64,000 bases of DNA from Macrocystis pyrifera (Eukaryota; Sar; Phaeophyceae; Laminariales; Laminariaceae), in contig JASSKH010000026.1 in assembly GCA_031763025.1 (NCBI GenBank), forward strand, positions 1 to 64,000, written 5' to 3'. Positions 11,181 to 22,480 of this stretch are shown here, piece by piece. Below the pieces are notes generated by a model. The model was given only the letters and a program-made list of their open reading frames with translations. It made no database searches and was not told the origin of the DNA. Position 1 is the stretch's first letter, and the number at the start of each line of letters is the position of its first letter. Position numbers and translations under genes: made by a program.

Positions 11181-11970
11181 TCATTCGTGAGGTATTTGTT
11201 CAGAAATTCAAGCTACGCTTGACTACTCGTATGAACACGTTCGAAAAAGCGCGAAAAGAAAAAAAATTCTCGTCCCCCCTCACGTAATAAGTTTCTGCCT
11301 GGTTGGAATACCCTGCACCGGTCAAACAGAAAAAAATCGAACAGCAACGCTTCGCTCTCAGCCTCGTACGCCGCCCGCCCCGTCTCGCGACCACCTCACC
11401 ACCGATCCGGTCCGGGTAAAGCTTTCCTCCCTCTCTGTTACAGTGAGCCCCATCGCCCGCCTCGCATGAAGCCCGGTGCTCACGTGGCCCTCGTTCGCCA
11501 GCTCGACAAAGTTGGTGCTCAGACTGCGTCATTCTCTCCGTGAAATTTAGTTTGGTCGCAAAAAAAAAAAGCACCGCTTGAAATTTATTTTTCATATACT
11601 AACGACCCTTAAGACTCGTATATGATATAAGCGGAGCCTCACATGGAGGCCAGACAGAGCCCAGTCGTGCTTCCTTCCCTCCTGTCTCGAGGCACACGCG
11701 ATGCCTAGCTACGAAAACGGCGACCGCGCTCCTTGCAACCCCCCTCCATCTGCCATCACCCGCTGACACCCGCGACGGCGCCGGGCTCGCCCGCGGTGCC
11801 GTGCTCTGAGTACACGTACGTGCCCAAAACGAGAAATATAAGCTACGCCTGACTCGTACCTGGAATGTTCGTATGAATACGAGTACAAGAAGGTGCTTGT
11901 ATCCATGAACGCAGTTTTTTTTCGTACTTGTAAGCTACACCCGACATTGCTTTTGTACTAGAAAACGTTA
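11181..11970. other. No gene recognised
   Basis: Mixed-composition DNA with short ORFs on both strands, none with family motifs. The minus strand from 11,340 to 11,520 is Arg/Gly-rich when translated and looks like chance coding. I see no RNA gene or transposon end. Confidence 0.4.
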
Positions 11971-12241
11971 TACCTTGACAGAAAACGTTATCTAACTTGG
12001 GTTCGGTGTGCCCTGATCATCTCGTTGTTTTTTGCACCGTAAACTGGAAAAATGACACGGGTGTACCGTTTTTTTATCATCTTTGCGACTTGGACGGACG
12101 GACATGGATTTTTTGCCATAATACGGTATACCTTGACAGAAAACGTCATCTAACTTGGGGTTAGTGTACCCTGATTTCCTGGTTTGAATTTTTGGTACCG
12201 TAACCTGACATAAAATCACTAGTGTACCGTTTTTTGTCATT
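11971..12241. repeat. Diverged tandem repeat, two ~110-bp copies
   Basis: The phrase accttgacagaaaacgt(t/c) followed by atctaacttgggg occurs at about 11,972 and 12,131. Both copies run on through 'gtgtaccctgat' and a 'gtaccgttttttgtcat'-type end. Between copies lies tttgcgacttggacggacgg. No transposon ends are seen. Confidence 0.8.
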
Positions 12242-13505
12242 TGTCCGTTAGGACAAGTTTTTTATTTTGCTTCTACAGTAGATACCTTAGGTAAACCTAG
12301 GGATTAAGCGAATTATCATCGTTTGCGTCAGATGCCGCGAGAGTAACGTTTTCCTCTGCCTGCTGTAGGTACTGCCTGAGTCGCCGCTCGGTTTAGGGGC
12401 GCATGTGATGTATTCGGCACTCGCGGTGGGCCATGACGACAATCTATGATATCTCGAACAAACCAAGATCGAACGAGTTGAAGAGTCAAGTAATTCACCC
12501 GTTGAGTCGGGTAGCCGGCATCATCGCAGGAGTGTGAAGTGGTGGTAATGACCACACTGCACCACCGCTCGTGATGATGTGAATACTTAGCGCTTCCACT
12601 TCGCCGGGCTCCGGGTCCGGGCTAGAGAGTAATCATGTCGATCCCCCCACGTCAGCGATGATACACGGTTTCTTCTCGCTACCCACGTGGTTCTTAAGTG
12701 CGCCTTCATTCGCAAATGTTAGATATAATTTACTGCAAGATGTTGATCAAGCTGTTGTTGTCTACTTGAAATACGTCATTCATGCAACATCGTGCTGAAC
12801 GGTCAGTACCGGTCTACTTTTTGCAAGGCAAGTTCCACAAGAATTCGTTGTACAAAGTGTCTTTTCACCGCGGACGGAGCTCGAAGCGCTTCTCCTTGCA
12901 CCATCCGAGCGAACAGTAAATTAGGCCAAACACGCACACCTACTACAGATCACCCGAACACTCGAGTTCACCGCCGGCGCGCCCCCAGCTCAATAGGTGT
13001 CACTACTCGCACTGCAGTTCATGGTCCGCACCCATTGAGTTCCAACACCACCACACGACATCCAACAAAATTGGGACCGCCAACAGACAGGCAAAAGTGC
13101 AGCCTGGCTTACGAGAATTCCGAGCTTCGTCTAGCCCATTAGACTAGGTCGTCACATATTTTCGCCGTTTTTTACAGTCAGTGCTGGCGCGGAACACGGC
13201 CCGTGGCCAGTCACGCTCAACGCTCATAGACACCCGGGGCTACCGCTGCTTCCGTTCTCTACCATGCGCTACCACAGGACAGACGACACTAAGCTCTACA
13301 TGACATGCAGCGACAAGGGTATTGACAATTCCTGCGCTCGAGAAGACCGAGCCACTCCCACAGCGACGGCAGTTGGCCTTTTGCCCGGCCCGTTCGCACA
13401 ACGAACATCTTCCGTGCTGTCCACCGTTCTGGCAACGACCTGCCGCGGTCACCGATTTTTAGCACCAGGGCGGGGGGCTAAGGTTCCCGTTCAAGACCAA
13501 CTGCC
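12242..13505. other. Downstream flank of the SDR gene; possible small cysteine-rich ORF
   Basis: Mostly featureless. On the minus strand between about 13,240 and 13,452 a frame reads GRCQNGGQHGRCSLCERAGQ and then NCRRCGSGS, a C-x2-C ... C-x2-C pattern that could be a zinc-binding exon. There is no partner exon or start to support it. I see no clear polyadenylation signal for the SDR gene. Confidence 0.3.
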
Positions 13506-16500
13506 TCACGCCACCATCTGGGCGATGTCTCGGACCCTGAGCACCACCGCATCCCCGGAGTCTTTGCTCCTGCTTCCGAGGTTCTCTACGCCTCCCAGGG
13601 CGCAGCGTACCGCCGACTTGCCGACCGCCTCGACGCTTAGCGGCTGGGTCCAAGCGACGTCAGCGAGTGGAAGCCCCGACTCTGCATGCGCAAGTGTAGC
13701 AGAGAAAGCGAGCGAGGGAGGGACGGAGGAGGGAAGGGATTCCGGTGTTAAAGTGGGCCCTTGAAGCGTCAACAGCAGACATGCAGCGAAGGGTACAGCA
13801 GAGGTTGGAGAGGATCAGCGTGCCGTATACAATGAAGGTCGAGGATATCACCGTCGATTTTACTGGTGCGCCAAAAAAGAACTACATTGCACGACAAAGC
13901 GTCCTGTCTTTCTAAAGAGAGCCCTTCAGCCTTCAACAGTGCGGCGAGCTCTCGAGCACCGACCGCGGTCTGAAACACCCACCAGCAATTTTCTTGGCTA
14001 CACCGGTACCAGCGAGCCGCGCGAGGGGTCCGCCTAGCCGCTGCAAGGGCACGTTAAGCGTTCGCTCCCGGCCGTTGGGCCCAGTCAACTTCACACTGCG
14101 CTCGCCGTAGACGAATGCCGGCTTCAAAATCACCCCCTGCATGGTGAGCGCACGGAATAGGTTCGAGAGTCGTTTCGAGAGTCATGGTGAGATGTTGCGA
14201 GCACACGATCGGTTCGAGAGCCATCATGAGCTGTTGCGAGTGACGGGGATGTCAACCCCCACGGCCAGCACATCACCTTGTCCCGCTCAGAGCGGGGGGG
14301 CACCTCCGCTGCGTGGCAGACATCGCTGGCCCACCATGACAATGACATAATAAACCCCAAGTACTCGGCAAAGGAAACAGGGGTTTCGGCGTGTTCATGA
14401 TAGCGTGAGCTACACCATTAGATGAACGTGCTGGGCAGCGCTCGAGCACACGTGAAGCGAGAAGCAATATTCAATATGCCACGCAATACGAACGCATGAT
14501 CACCCCCTGTATCCTTGGAGGTTTCCTCCTCGGCCTTCCGATGTCACCCCATTCCTATCTCCTCCAGCACGAGCCTCGTGAATAGACGACAAACGACGGG
14601 AGGGCCAAGCGTCTTGCCCCCTAGGCACTATGACACTGCGGACTTTGCACTATTGACTACACAACGAAACAACACTGCGAACGAAAGCAGTCAACTCGCC
14701 TTGTCCCCGAACAGTTCCCCGACGACCTTTTCCGCGCGCCGCTTCCCGTCGAAGTATCCCACACGCTTTACGAACGAGGGTGCCTTGTAGTCGTGCACAG
14801 ACATGAACACGAACTGCTTCACACCCGCGTCCGCAGCCGCCTGGCGTTAGTTGTAAGACGGTGCGCAACATTGCCGCAGCGCAGAAACAAAGAAAAAACA
14901 AGCTCTTGTGAGTGACCTGGGGTACAGGGCCAACTTTGAGGATGGCACGGCAGACAGACAGGGATCATTGGGCTGCGCTGGTGCAGTTTTAGTGATTGTC
15001 CGCAGTCCAGGAATAGGCGGTCATGGTTGTTGCTGCCGATGCCTTGCGATGTTTCCCACATCTGCGCTGGCTTGGCACAGCATGCAACCAAACGCGACAA
15101 TGACGCCCAATGCCTCACCATGCACTTCAGAACCGGACATGCCTTCTCTGACAAGAAGGCTCAGAAACTATTTTGTACACGGAAGGAAAAACATTTGTGG
15201 TGCACAGAAGTGACAAAGAAGATTTGGAACGGGCTTAAACAATCCAGTCCTGATCTCATGTACAAGGACGACATGAAGAGGCTTGATTCCCCTCGGAAAA
15301 GAGAAGAAGTACGCCACCGCACTGTAGCCTACCTCTGGATCGAAACACTGCAGCGTTGCTGTTCGAAGAGCTGTTTGAGCTCAACGCCAGTTTGCGAGAG
15401 ACAACTACGCGTATAGTCACACAGCCTGAAGCGCTTCCAGATGCCACACATAATGCATCGAACAAAATATCAACAAGGTTTGACCACAAACAGTGTCCGC
15501 AATAAAGTTCACGTGGCCCTGTTCAATAGAGAGATCATCATCAACAGAACAGATACACCCCCTGGTGCATTTGGCACGCGCGGCGCCTGACCCCGACTAA
15601 GGGAAAACTCCGCCATGTGGTCCCCGTTTTCCAAGCCATACTCGTAGCCGTGGGCCCTCCGCTTTCTCACTGCCCCACGAATACCATACTAGATAGAAAA
15701 ATTGCCACCGACCTCTCTCACCGACACAAAGGGGGATCTCGTTCTGCAGGAAATGACCAATCTTCACATGACGCGAACTACGCGACGACCCCAACAAAGT
15801 TTTCCCACGACCATGGTAGTCTCGCTGATGGTGAAAAAATACCGACCCAGGGCTAGACGGCGACGACTATGCAATCGACGACGCACGGCTATACAAGAAG
15901 CCGGCAGGGCCCTACCCTAGACGTACCAGCACACAATCCAACACACAGATTAGTCTACAGCAATATACCATACGTGATCGCACCTCCACGAGCTTGATGT
16001 TGGCCTCGCCATTGATCAGACCCATGTACGCATCTGTCTTTCCAAAGCCGCCCACGCACGATACTACGGTATCGGTCTGGCGCAGCTCGGCCCGGTAGAG
16101 GTCTTGATTCTGAGCGCCAAAAAACGAAAGCGCGGGGAAGAAACAAGAGGGAGGTACAGAACGCGTACAGGGGCCGAGGACGGGGACACAACTATTGGCC
16201 AGGTAACTCTCGTAGGGCCATAGCATCGCGCGAGGAGAGCGGCGCACACTGAATTGTTGAGTTTCCGCGGGCGAGTCGCGGGCGAGTCCATACCAATCAT
16301 GCGCAACAAAACCTTCTGTTTGGGGTACGTGCTGGACCACGCGATATCCACGAAGGTCGCTCGGTTTCCCTAGGGATTGCAACGGCTTCCAAGACAAATC
16401 TGAAACGCCGAGAGCAGTGCTAACGTCAAAGCCAAGCATCTACGCCCGCTCGTTCGTCATTTGCAACCAGCAGTCTCAACTTGCTTCGTGCAAGCCAAAA

Positions 16501-17662
16501 CACGATCAAGGTGCTTTCGCATTTCAAGGTAGCTCTCGAGGGTGTCTTTAAGCCCCATTTGCGGGCTGCAGACTACTGAGTGCCCCTTCACCCCCCCTCA
16601 CCACGGCATTTGCCTCGACCCACTTGACGGACTTCGTCCACTCCCCTCCGTTCTCGGGGACGCCCTTGCGGCTGAGCGCGATCACGGTGCACCCGGCCGC
16701 CACGAGCTGCTCGATAACACGCGCGGAGAGAGTTACACCGCGGATGGATTCGTGTCAAAAGCCGGAACGGAACGATACACCTCACAAGCGGCAAGGGCAT
16801 GCAGTCAGTGTGAGTAGTTGCAAGTCACTAGCTTAAATCGACACCTTTAACGGACACAACACAATTCAAGGCTTCGACAAGGACCTCCGTGTCGCCTTGT
16901 GCAGTACAACAAAAATACACAGGTCTGGTGTTGCGGTAGAGCATGGGCGTTCCATGCATACGAAGTACTACGCCAAACTCGACTATCAGCGTCAAGTCGT
17001 CACCTGTACAAACGAAAAACTGTCATTCATCGACGTTGCACTGCCAGCATGGAGGCCAACCCAGTTCGTTGTGGCGTACCCCGTACACGACATGAAAAAA
17101 CGTCAGCTGCTGGGTGCAACTCCCTGCCATCCCGTAGCAAATCGGAACAAGCGAACCTAGCGCTGCATCTGCGCCGTCGAAGCAGTCCAATCAAAACCTA
17201 CTGCAAACCTCTACCCTGTCGTCGTGTTGATGCGTGCGGTGCAAGCAACACCGACTGACACTTGTGTGTGCAGGGGAAGGTGGTGGCCTCATCGATTTTT
17301 ATTAACCAAGGGACTTTTCAACCAAGGGTTCGCAGGTCTACGGCGACAAACAAATACGCGCTTGCCCCCCTCTATCGCTTCCTCCAACTCTCTGCACCCC
17401 GTTGTTCACAGCACGATACGTGGCTCGCCTGCTTGCAGATTTCCGAGCCAACAAAACCAGACCCCCCAGCGACGAAGACGGTAGAGGTGGAAGACGCCAC
17501 CACCTCTGCTTCAACTTGTTCTGAAGCCCCAGGAGCGGGTCCCCCCCCCCCCCGCGCCTGATGTCTGCGGTGGCATCGGCTCGGTCCCGTCGGAGGTAAC
17601 GCTCGCGTCGTCCGGCATCGATGACATGACAAGTCTGCCGCAACCATAGAAAGGGAGAGCAT
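13506..17662 (-). CDS. Extended-SDR NAD(P)-binding Rossmann protein (At1g32220-like), six exons
   Basis: Minus-strand exons, all phase-compatible, are 17,662-17,429, 16,706-16,602, 16,109-15,984, 14,840-14,700, 14,136-13,983 and 13,681-13,506 (TGA); about 311 aa. Motifs in order are VFVAGGSGFVGSEIC (dinucleotide-binding GGxGFVG), TVIALSRKG, TDTVVSCVGGFG, NGEANIKLVE, VKQFVFMSVHDY, the catalytic-type GYFDGKRRAEK (Tyr-x3-Lys), GVILKPAFVYG and VPLQRLGGPL. This order and spacing match the plant/algal family typified by Arabidopsis At1g32220, reported from plastids; its substrate is not established. Introns are GT-AG except two with GC donors, AAG|GCGAGT at 14,699 and CAG|GCGAGC at 17,428. The start is uncertain. 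Exon 1 contains 13 G in a row (17,553-17,541), so any length change there would switch the N-terminal frame. The frame on the other side of the run reads acidic from an ATG at 17,627. A transit peptide is possible but not shown. Confidence 0.82.
15027..15416 (+). CDS. Unidentified ORF nested in an SDR intron, opposite strand
   Basis: Inside the 1,143-bp fourth-exon-upstream intron of the SDR gene, the plus strand is open for 130 codons. The translation is Lys/Glu-rich and protein-like (KKIWNGLKQSSPDLMYKDDM, RKREEVRHRTVAYLW). Just past its end a second frame reads FEELFELNASLRETTTRIVT and continues to a stop near 15,503, followed at once by aataaag, a polyadenylation-type signal. It may be a decayed retrocopy or transposon gene with one frame change near 15,360, or two exons. 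I do not recognise the family. No upstream promoter or start context supports activity. Confidence 0.35.
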   Translation: MLLPMPCDVSHICAGLAQHATKRDNDAQCLTMHFRTGHAFSDKKAQKLFCTRKEKHLWCTEVTKKIWNGLKQSSPDLMYKDDMKRLDSPRKREEVRHRTVAYLWIETLQRCCSKSCLSSTPVCERQLRV

Positions 17663-19067
17663 TTGTGTGTGCAGACTGTAAACAATGTTCACCTCTTTTT
17701 CTTATGATTTTTTACAGCAAAGTGTACGCGTACTGATTGTCTGCATCGCGGGTCCAATCCACGACTCCGTCTAGGTTGCACGCGGCACGCGGCACGCGGC
17801 AGCAGTACTCGCTTGCCGACCAGGGGACGCACAGGCGTCGACACCCACTCAATATTCTAGGTGGGTAAACGAACAGTTTCACCTTCATATATAATCGAAA
17901 GTGCAACTACGGTAGATCTTAGCACAGCATTCATATTCCTTGAATGAGGTCGACATTAACTTTGGTGCCACAACGGCAGCAAGGGCCGAGGCCACGAGAA
18001 GACGGCGTGCGTGGATGACCATGGGGTACGTGCTGTGGGAGAACCCCCCCCAACAGCAGCATCGGCAGTCCCTCGCAACGGCAGCGTAGAAATGTACGAC
18101 GGTACACTCGTAGCCCACACATCACTATGTACGACACATACCCAAATAATGTATCTATCGCATCGTTACCTCTGCACAGCAGGACTCATACATTCACACA
18201 TTCAGACACAAGGGCGGCGGGGGGCGAACTTACAGAATTACGTACGTACCAGGTAGGGATACACTTCACCGTTTTCCTGGGGCAGGTACTTGGCGTCGAT
18301 CATTTCAGCCAGACGTCGATCATTTCAGCCAGACAGAATACCCTTACTGCAGTCTCTGGGAGCTCGCGAGACAGACTTATGTCTTGCCGCCACATATATT
18401 ACGCAAGTTGAGTCTGATACTAATATGGCGACCCATGACGAGCCCGGTCCGATGTCTGCATGTACCTGATGCCTGCTCCGGTATTGGAATACATCACGGC
18501 CATTTTTTGCAACAACAATAAATTACAGAATGATCGACAACGCAGCAAGCATGGGGAGCGTGGAACTGGAGGTCCCCCCACCGGGCGTGGCATACAAAAC
18601 ATGCCACATGGAGGTACAGTACCCGTACAGTACTCTGTGGAATTGAAACTGGGAAAAGTGGAAGTCGGTATTGCCGCTCTGTGTCCGTGTGGGTAGATGC
18701 ACTACATGTGCAGACGAAATACCGTCGGAGATAGCGACGGGGGGTCAATGCCAATGGAAACGGTATCTAAAATTTCTGAAACGAGCGCGCTTGTTACGAG
18801 CACCACTCGCACTAAAAAAAAATTCGGACAATGCAAAAGCACAGAGAAGAGAGGAACCGATATGTCCGCTGCCTCCTGTAGATGTGTGCGAGTAGGTGGG
18901 TATACTTTTGTACCAGGAACTGGTGGTTGCGTTATAACCTGGTACGCGAGCTTCGGCCGGATATACGCGCAGGTGGACGGGAACCCCCCCCTCCCTGCAC
19001 AATGTGGGCGTAAAAAAAAACCCTGCGGAGACGGCGAACACTGCACATCTATAGCAAACCCCACGAG
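17663..19067. other. No gene recognised; upstream flank of the SDR gene
   Basis: This holds the presumed promoter side of the SDR gene. The only notable structure is a 20-bp direct repeat, gtcgatcatttcagccagac, twice in a row at about 18,294-18,333. The plus strand is open over 18,697-19,392, but the translation is not protein-like and includes a tandem duplication, so I do not call it. Confidence 0.4.
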
Positions 19068-19256
19068 GTGTGGACAATCTCTCAATTCGGTACGCTTAAT
19101 GGTGTGCTATATTTCTCAATGTCTCCACAAGGATTTGTTCTACATTGAACAATGTGTACAGCAGACTCCACAAGTTAGGTATCGACAGCCTCTCCGTTCC
19201 GTACGCCTATTAGTGTGTGATACATTGCTCAATGTTCCACGAGGACTTTTTTACGC
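19068..19256. repeat. Diverged tandem repeat, period about 108 bp
   Basis: The segment ggtgtggacaatctctcaat... at about 19,070 aligns with ggtatcgacagcctctccgt... at about 19,178, through 'gtacgcttaatggtgtg' / 'gtacgcctattagtgtg' and 'ctcaatg..ccac.agga'. Identity is roughly 75 percent. No coding function is evident. Confidence 0.65.
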
Positions 19257-19516
19257 TAGTTGGCTAGCAGTAGGCGTCATAGTTATAAGCAGCGGTGACA
19301 ACGAGCCAACCATCCGAGTATTGGTATTTCCTTGTTTAGGGAAGGCATATTTGCTCGTTTCCCCGAGAGACCACTCGCCCAGGGAGAGATAGGAGGCTGA
19401 GAGACCTACCGTGTACTACTGCAACTCATGGCGCATCGGAACCCATCGCCATCGACAGTGCCGATGGCAGTGCGGAGGGCCGCTGACGTATACTTCATCA
19501 AATTTCTAGCAGGGAA

Positions 19517-20118
19517 ATTGTCAAAGGGGGGTGTAGCCCCTACCCTTTCTCAGCCCAACAAACGAGGGCATAAAGAAAATAGACCCCACGGCAGGTGCCC
19601 ACGGGTGCCCCAGCCTGCCTCAATTTAATTCTGACGCGCACGCACGACGTCCGCAGCCCATGGCGAGCACGCACGCACATCTTTTTAATTTCCTCTTGCG
19701 GCACGTTATTGGGGGCTCACGGCACCGCAGCGGAGGAGGTTGCATAGGGATCCCTCCTGTTGACCAACTTGGGGGGGTATGCTCCCGCAAGTCGACTACA
19801 CTTTAGTAGTATAATAGCGCTTTTTACCACGGGAAATGGTCATACGGGGGTATACCCCTCGGCTTTTTTAGCCATTTGGGGGTATAGGAAAAATGCGTCC
19901 GCGGGAGGCGTTCCCACGTGCCCCAACCGGCTCCGAATTAAATTCTGCCGCGCTGGCAAGGTGCCCGCAGGCCATGCCTAGCACGCCCGCTTTTTTTCTT
20001 TTTCGGGCACGTTTTTGGGGCTAACAGCACCGCCGTGCAGGAGGGATCCTACGAATTCCCGCTTTTGATCAAATTGCGGGGGGGTATTCCCCTGAAAGTC
20101 TACTAAATTTATGTAGTA
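19517..20118. repeat. Two diverged ~290-bp tandem copies of an unknown repeat
   Basis: Copy 1 (about 19,517-19,803) and copy 2 (about 19,838-20,118) share a start with 'ggggtgtagcccct'/'gggggtatacccct', a middle 'aatttaattctg' followed by a 'cgagcacgc'/'ctagcacgc' motif, 'cgggcacgttttt', 'cagcaccgc.g..gaggagg' and an end 'tactaaattta.gtagta'. The offset is about 309 bp. Each copy has a G-rich short palindromic start. It may be an old MITE or satellite family. Confidence 0.65.
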
Positions 20119-20236
20119 CCCCCGCGTGAACACTATCTTAACCCCCTCTGACCGAGTGCACTACCCCGCGATGACCACTTGTCACAGCCTGAGGAACAGG
20201 TATGAACACGTGTGCACGTCACCCTATTGAGCAGGC

Positions 20237-20394
20237 CGAACAACCCAAGGGCGGAACACCCAGCAATTGGGAGTAGTCAACCATCCAAATTGGAGGAAAA
20301 ACACAAGGGGCGACAAGCGACCTGCAAAACCAAATCTTCATATCCTACACAAATATATGAAACTTTGGGGTTGGTCGTCTGTAACAGGTCTATA
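20237..20394 (+). repeat. Older interspersed repeat, left copy, target of the foldback insertion
   Basis: This aligns with 22,184-22,337: both begin ccgaaca, pass through gggcggaacacccag and gaggaaaaacaca, and end cacaggtctata or aacaggtctata. At 20,394 the alignment is broken by the foldback element and resumes at 21,960 with tataatgaaacactattaat. Confidence 0.85.
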
Positions 20395-21959
20395 GGCTAC
20401 CTTCGTTAAGATTTTTTTTCAGTTTTTTTTGCTGTGGGGGGTGGGAAATCCTGATTAAATGACTTGAATAAAGGATAGGAATGTCTCAGATGTGCCACCA
20501 AATCTCTAATAGTAAAATCCTATATAAAAAAGTATTTCGAGCGCGGCACAGCAGTTTGACATGGGGACATGGAGATACCGAGGGACTTGGCACCACCCAA
20601 CGGGTCCCGCCGTTCCGCTACACGGCCAGGGCTACACCCAAGCACTCTACAGACGGTTCCTCCGGGTGTCTACAAGGCGGAGATGAAGCACTGCGCCGTG
20701 TAGCGAGCCAGGGACTGAACACACTTGGGGGTAAAATTGTCAAACGGAGCAAGAAATACTCGAACTACTTGCTATTAATAATCACTTGCTCAAAGAAACA
20801 GAACCCCCGATCACACAGTTGGATCAGCAAACTTACGAAGTCTTCATGATGCAGCACCGTCAAACTGGAAGACTACACAAACACACGGACACACCTACAG
20901 CCCTCTTTCACACGCAACTCCTCTACGGACGATGTCTCCGTGCTTCTAGACGTCCGTGGCTCGGGTTGTAGACGTCTCCAGCCGTCAACTGTTACCAGCA
21001 ACTGCTTGTCCGAGCCTATTTGATGCGGTGCAATCTACCGCTGCCGTTTTGTGCTACGCGAACTTTCACTCTGTAAAGCACCAAGCAGCCAGCTTTCCTC
21101 GGCGCAGCGTAGCCCGCCACAGTAGTGCGGGACGCAGAGCTTAGCTGCCTGGTGGCCTGTCGGAGATCGGAGGCCTTGCGGCGGCACCCTCTGTCGTTGA
21201 GGACGGCAGCTAAGCTCTGCGTCCCCCACTACTGTGGCGGGCTACGCTGCGCCGAGGAAAGCTGGCTGCTTGGTGCTTTACAGAGTGAAAGTTCGCGTAG
21301 CACAAAACAGCAGCGGTAGATTGCACCGCATCAAATAGGCTCGGACAAGCAGTTGCTGGTAACAGTTGACGGCTGGAGACGTCTACAACCCGAGCAACGG
21401 ACGTCTAGAAGCACAGAGACATCGTCCGTAGAGGAGTTGCGTGTGAAAGAGGGCTGTAGGTGTGTCCGTGTGTTTGTGTAGTCTTCCAGTTTGACGGTGC
21501 TGCATCATGAAGACTTCGTAAGTTTGCTGATCCAACTGTGTGATCGGGGGTCCTGTTTCTTTGAGCAAGTGATTATTAATAGCAAGTAGTTCGAGTATTT
21601 CTTGCTCCGTTTGACAATTTTACCCCCAAGTGTGTTCAGTCCCTGGCTCGCTACACGGCGCAGTGCTTCATCTCCGCCTTGTAGACACCCGGAGGAACCG
21701 TCTGTAGAGTGCTTGGGTGTAGCCCTGGCCGTGTAGCGGAACGGCGGGACCCGTTGGGTGGTGCCAAGTCCCTCGGTATCTCCATGTCCCCATGTCAAAC
21801 TGCTGTGCCGCGCTCGAAATACTTTTTTATATAGGATTTTACTATTAGAGATTTGGTGGCACATCTGAGACATTCCTATACTTTATTCAAGTCATTTAAT
21901 CAGGATTTCCCACCCCCCACAGCAAAAAAAACTGAAAAAAAATCTTAACGAAGGTAGCC
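20395..21959. mobile_element. Foldback (long-inverted-repeat) element, two 755-bp arms
   Basis: The left arm 20,395-21,149 and right arm 21,205-21,959 are inverted copies of equal length separated by a 55-bp spacer. By eye I found about six mismatches, so identity is above 99 percent. The ends read GGCTACCTTCGTTAAG and its complement, and are flanked on both sides by TATA, consistent with a TA or TATA target-site duplication. The uninterrupted site exists at about 22,330-22,345 (ggtctataatgagac). Each arm contains the same 122-codon ORF, starting MSQMCHQISNSK, and no transposase is visible, so this is probably a non-autonomous DNA transposon. Near-identical arms mean a young element or ongoing arm-to-arm correction. 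In single strand it would form one very long hairpin. Confidence 0.93.
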
Positions 21960-22183
21960 TATAATGAAACACTATTAATAGCAGAGAGCCACAGACCACA
22001 AAACAAGCAACGCAGCGAACTACAGTAGCACACCCGGCACACCTATTAATAGCACACCCGGCAACAGCAAACAGCACACGGGTACCCAGCGGCTTCGAGC
22101 GTAAACGCAAGCAAAGCAGGTCATGATCATCCACATGTCTAGCGAAATTGGTATGGAAATTGGTATGTCTACAATATCTGCCC
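21960..22183. other. Right flank of the foldback insertion
   Basis: This resumes the interrupted older repeat (ataatgaaacactattaatagc), followed by a short imperfect direct repeat (agcacacccggca twice around ctattaatag at about 22,028-22,067). No gene is seen. Confidence 0.5.
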
Positions 22184-22360
22184 GAACAGCTCGAGGGCGG
22201 AACACCCAGTAGTCTTCATCTAAATTTGAGGAAAAACACATGGAATGGGGGAACAAATTATGAGAGTGTGCAAAATCAAATCTTCGTATTCTAGATAAAT
22301 ATACATAACTTTGACGTCGGTCGTGTTTCACAGGTCTATAATGAGACACTATTAATAGCA
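22184..22360 (+). repeat. Older interspersed repeat, uninterrupted copy (empty site)
   Basis: This is the homologue of 20,237-20,394 plus the sequence after 21,960. It keeps ggtctataatgagacactattaatag intact, which shows the pre-insertion state of the foldback target. The two copies are roughly 75-80 percent identical, so the duplication is much older than the foldback insertion. Confidence 0.85.
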
Positions 22361-22454
22361 AGTAATGGATAATTACAGGTAATGGGTAATTAAACGAGGA
22401 AGGTAACTGATAATAATTACAGGTAATGGCAACAAAGCTGTGTCTGCTATTAAT

Positions 22455-22480
22455 ATTAAGGCCAGGGTGGCACGCTCAGG
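22455..22480 (-). repeat. 26-bp fragment shared with the left end of the 28-37 kb composite
   Basis: The segment attaaggccagggtggcacg plus six bases is the reverse complement of 28,185-28,210 with one mismatch in 26. It probably marks the end of a dispersed repeat family. Confidence 0.6.

Noticed and set aside
18697-19392. 231-codon plus-strand ORF
   Set aside because: Cys-rich, unbalanced translation that crosses a diverged non-coding tandem repeat; no motif and no splice support.
20481-21873. 122-codon ORFs in both foldback arms as real genes
   Set aside because: They are identical because the arms are inverted copies. There is no motif or transposase signature, so they are reported only as part of the element.
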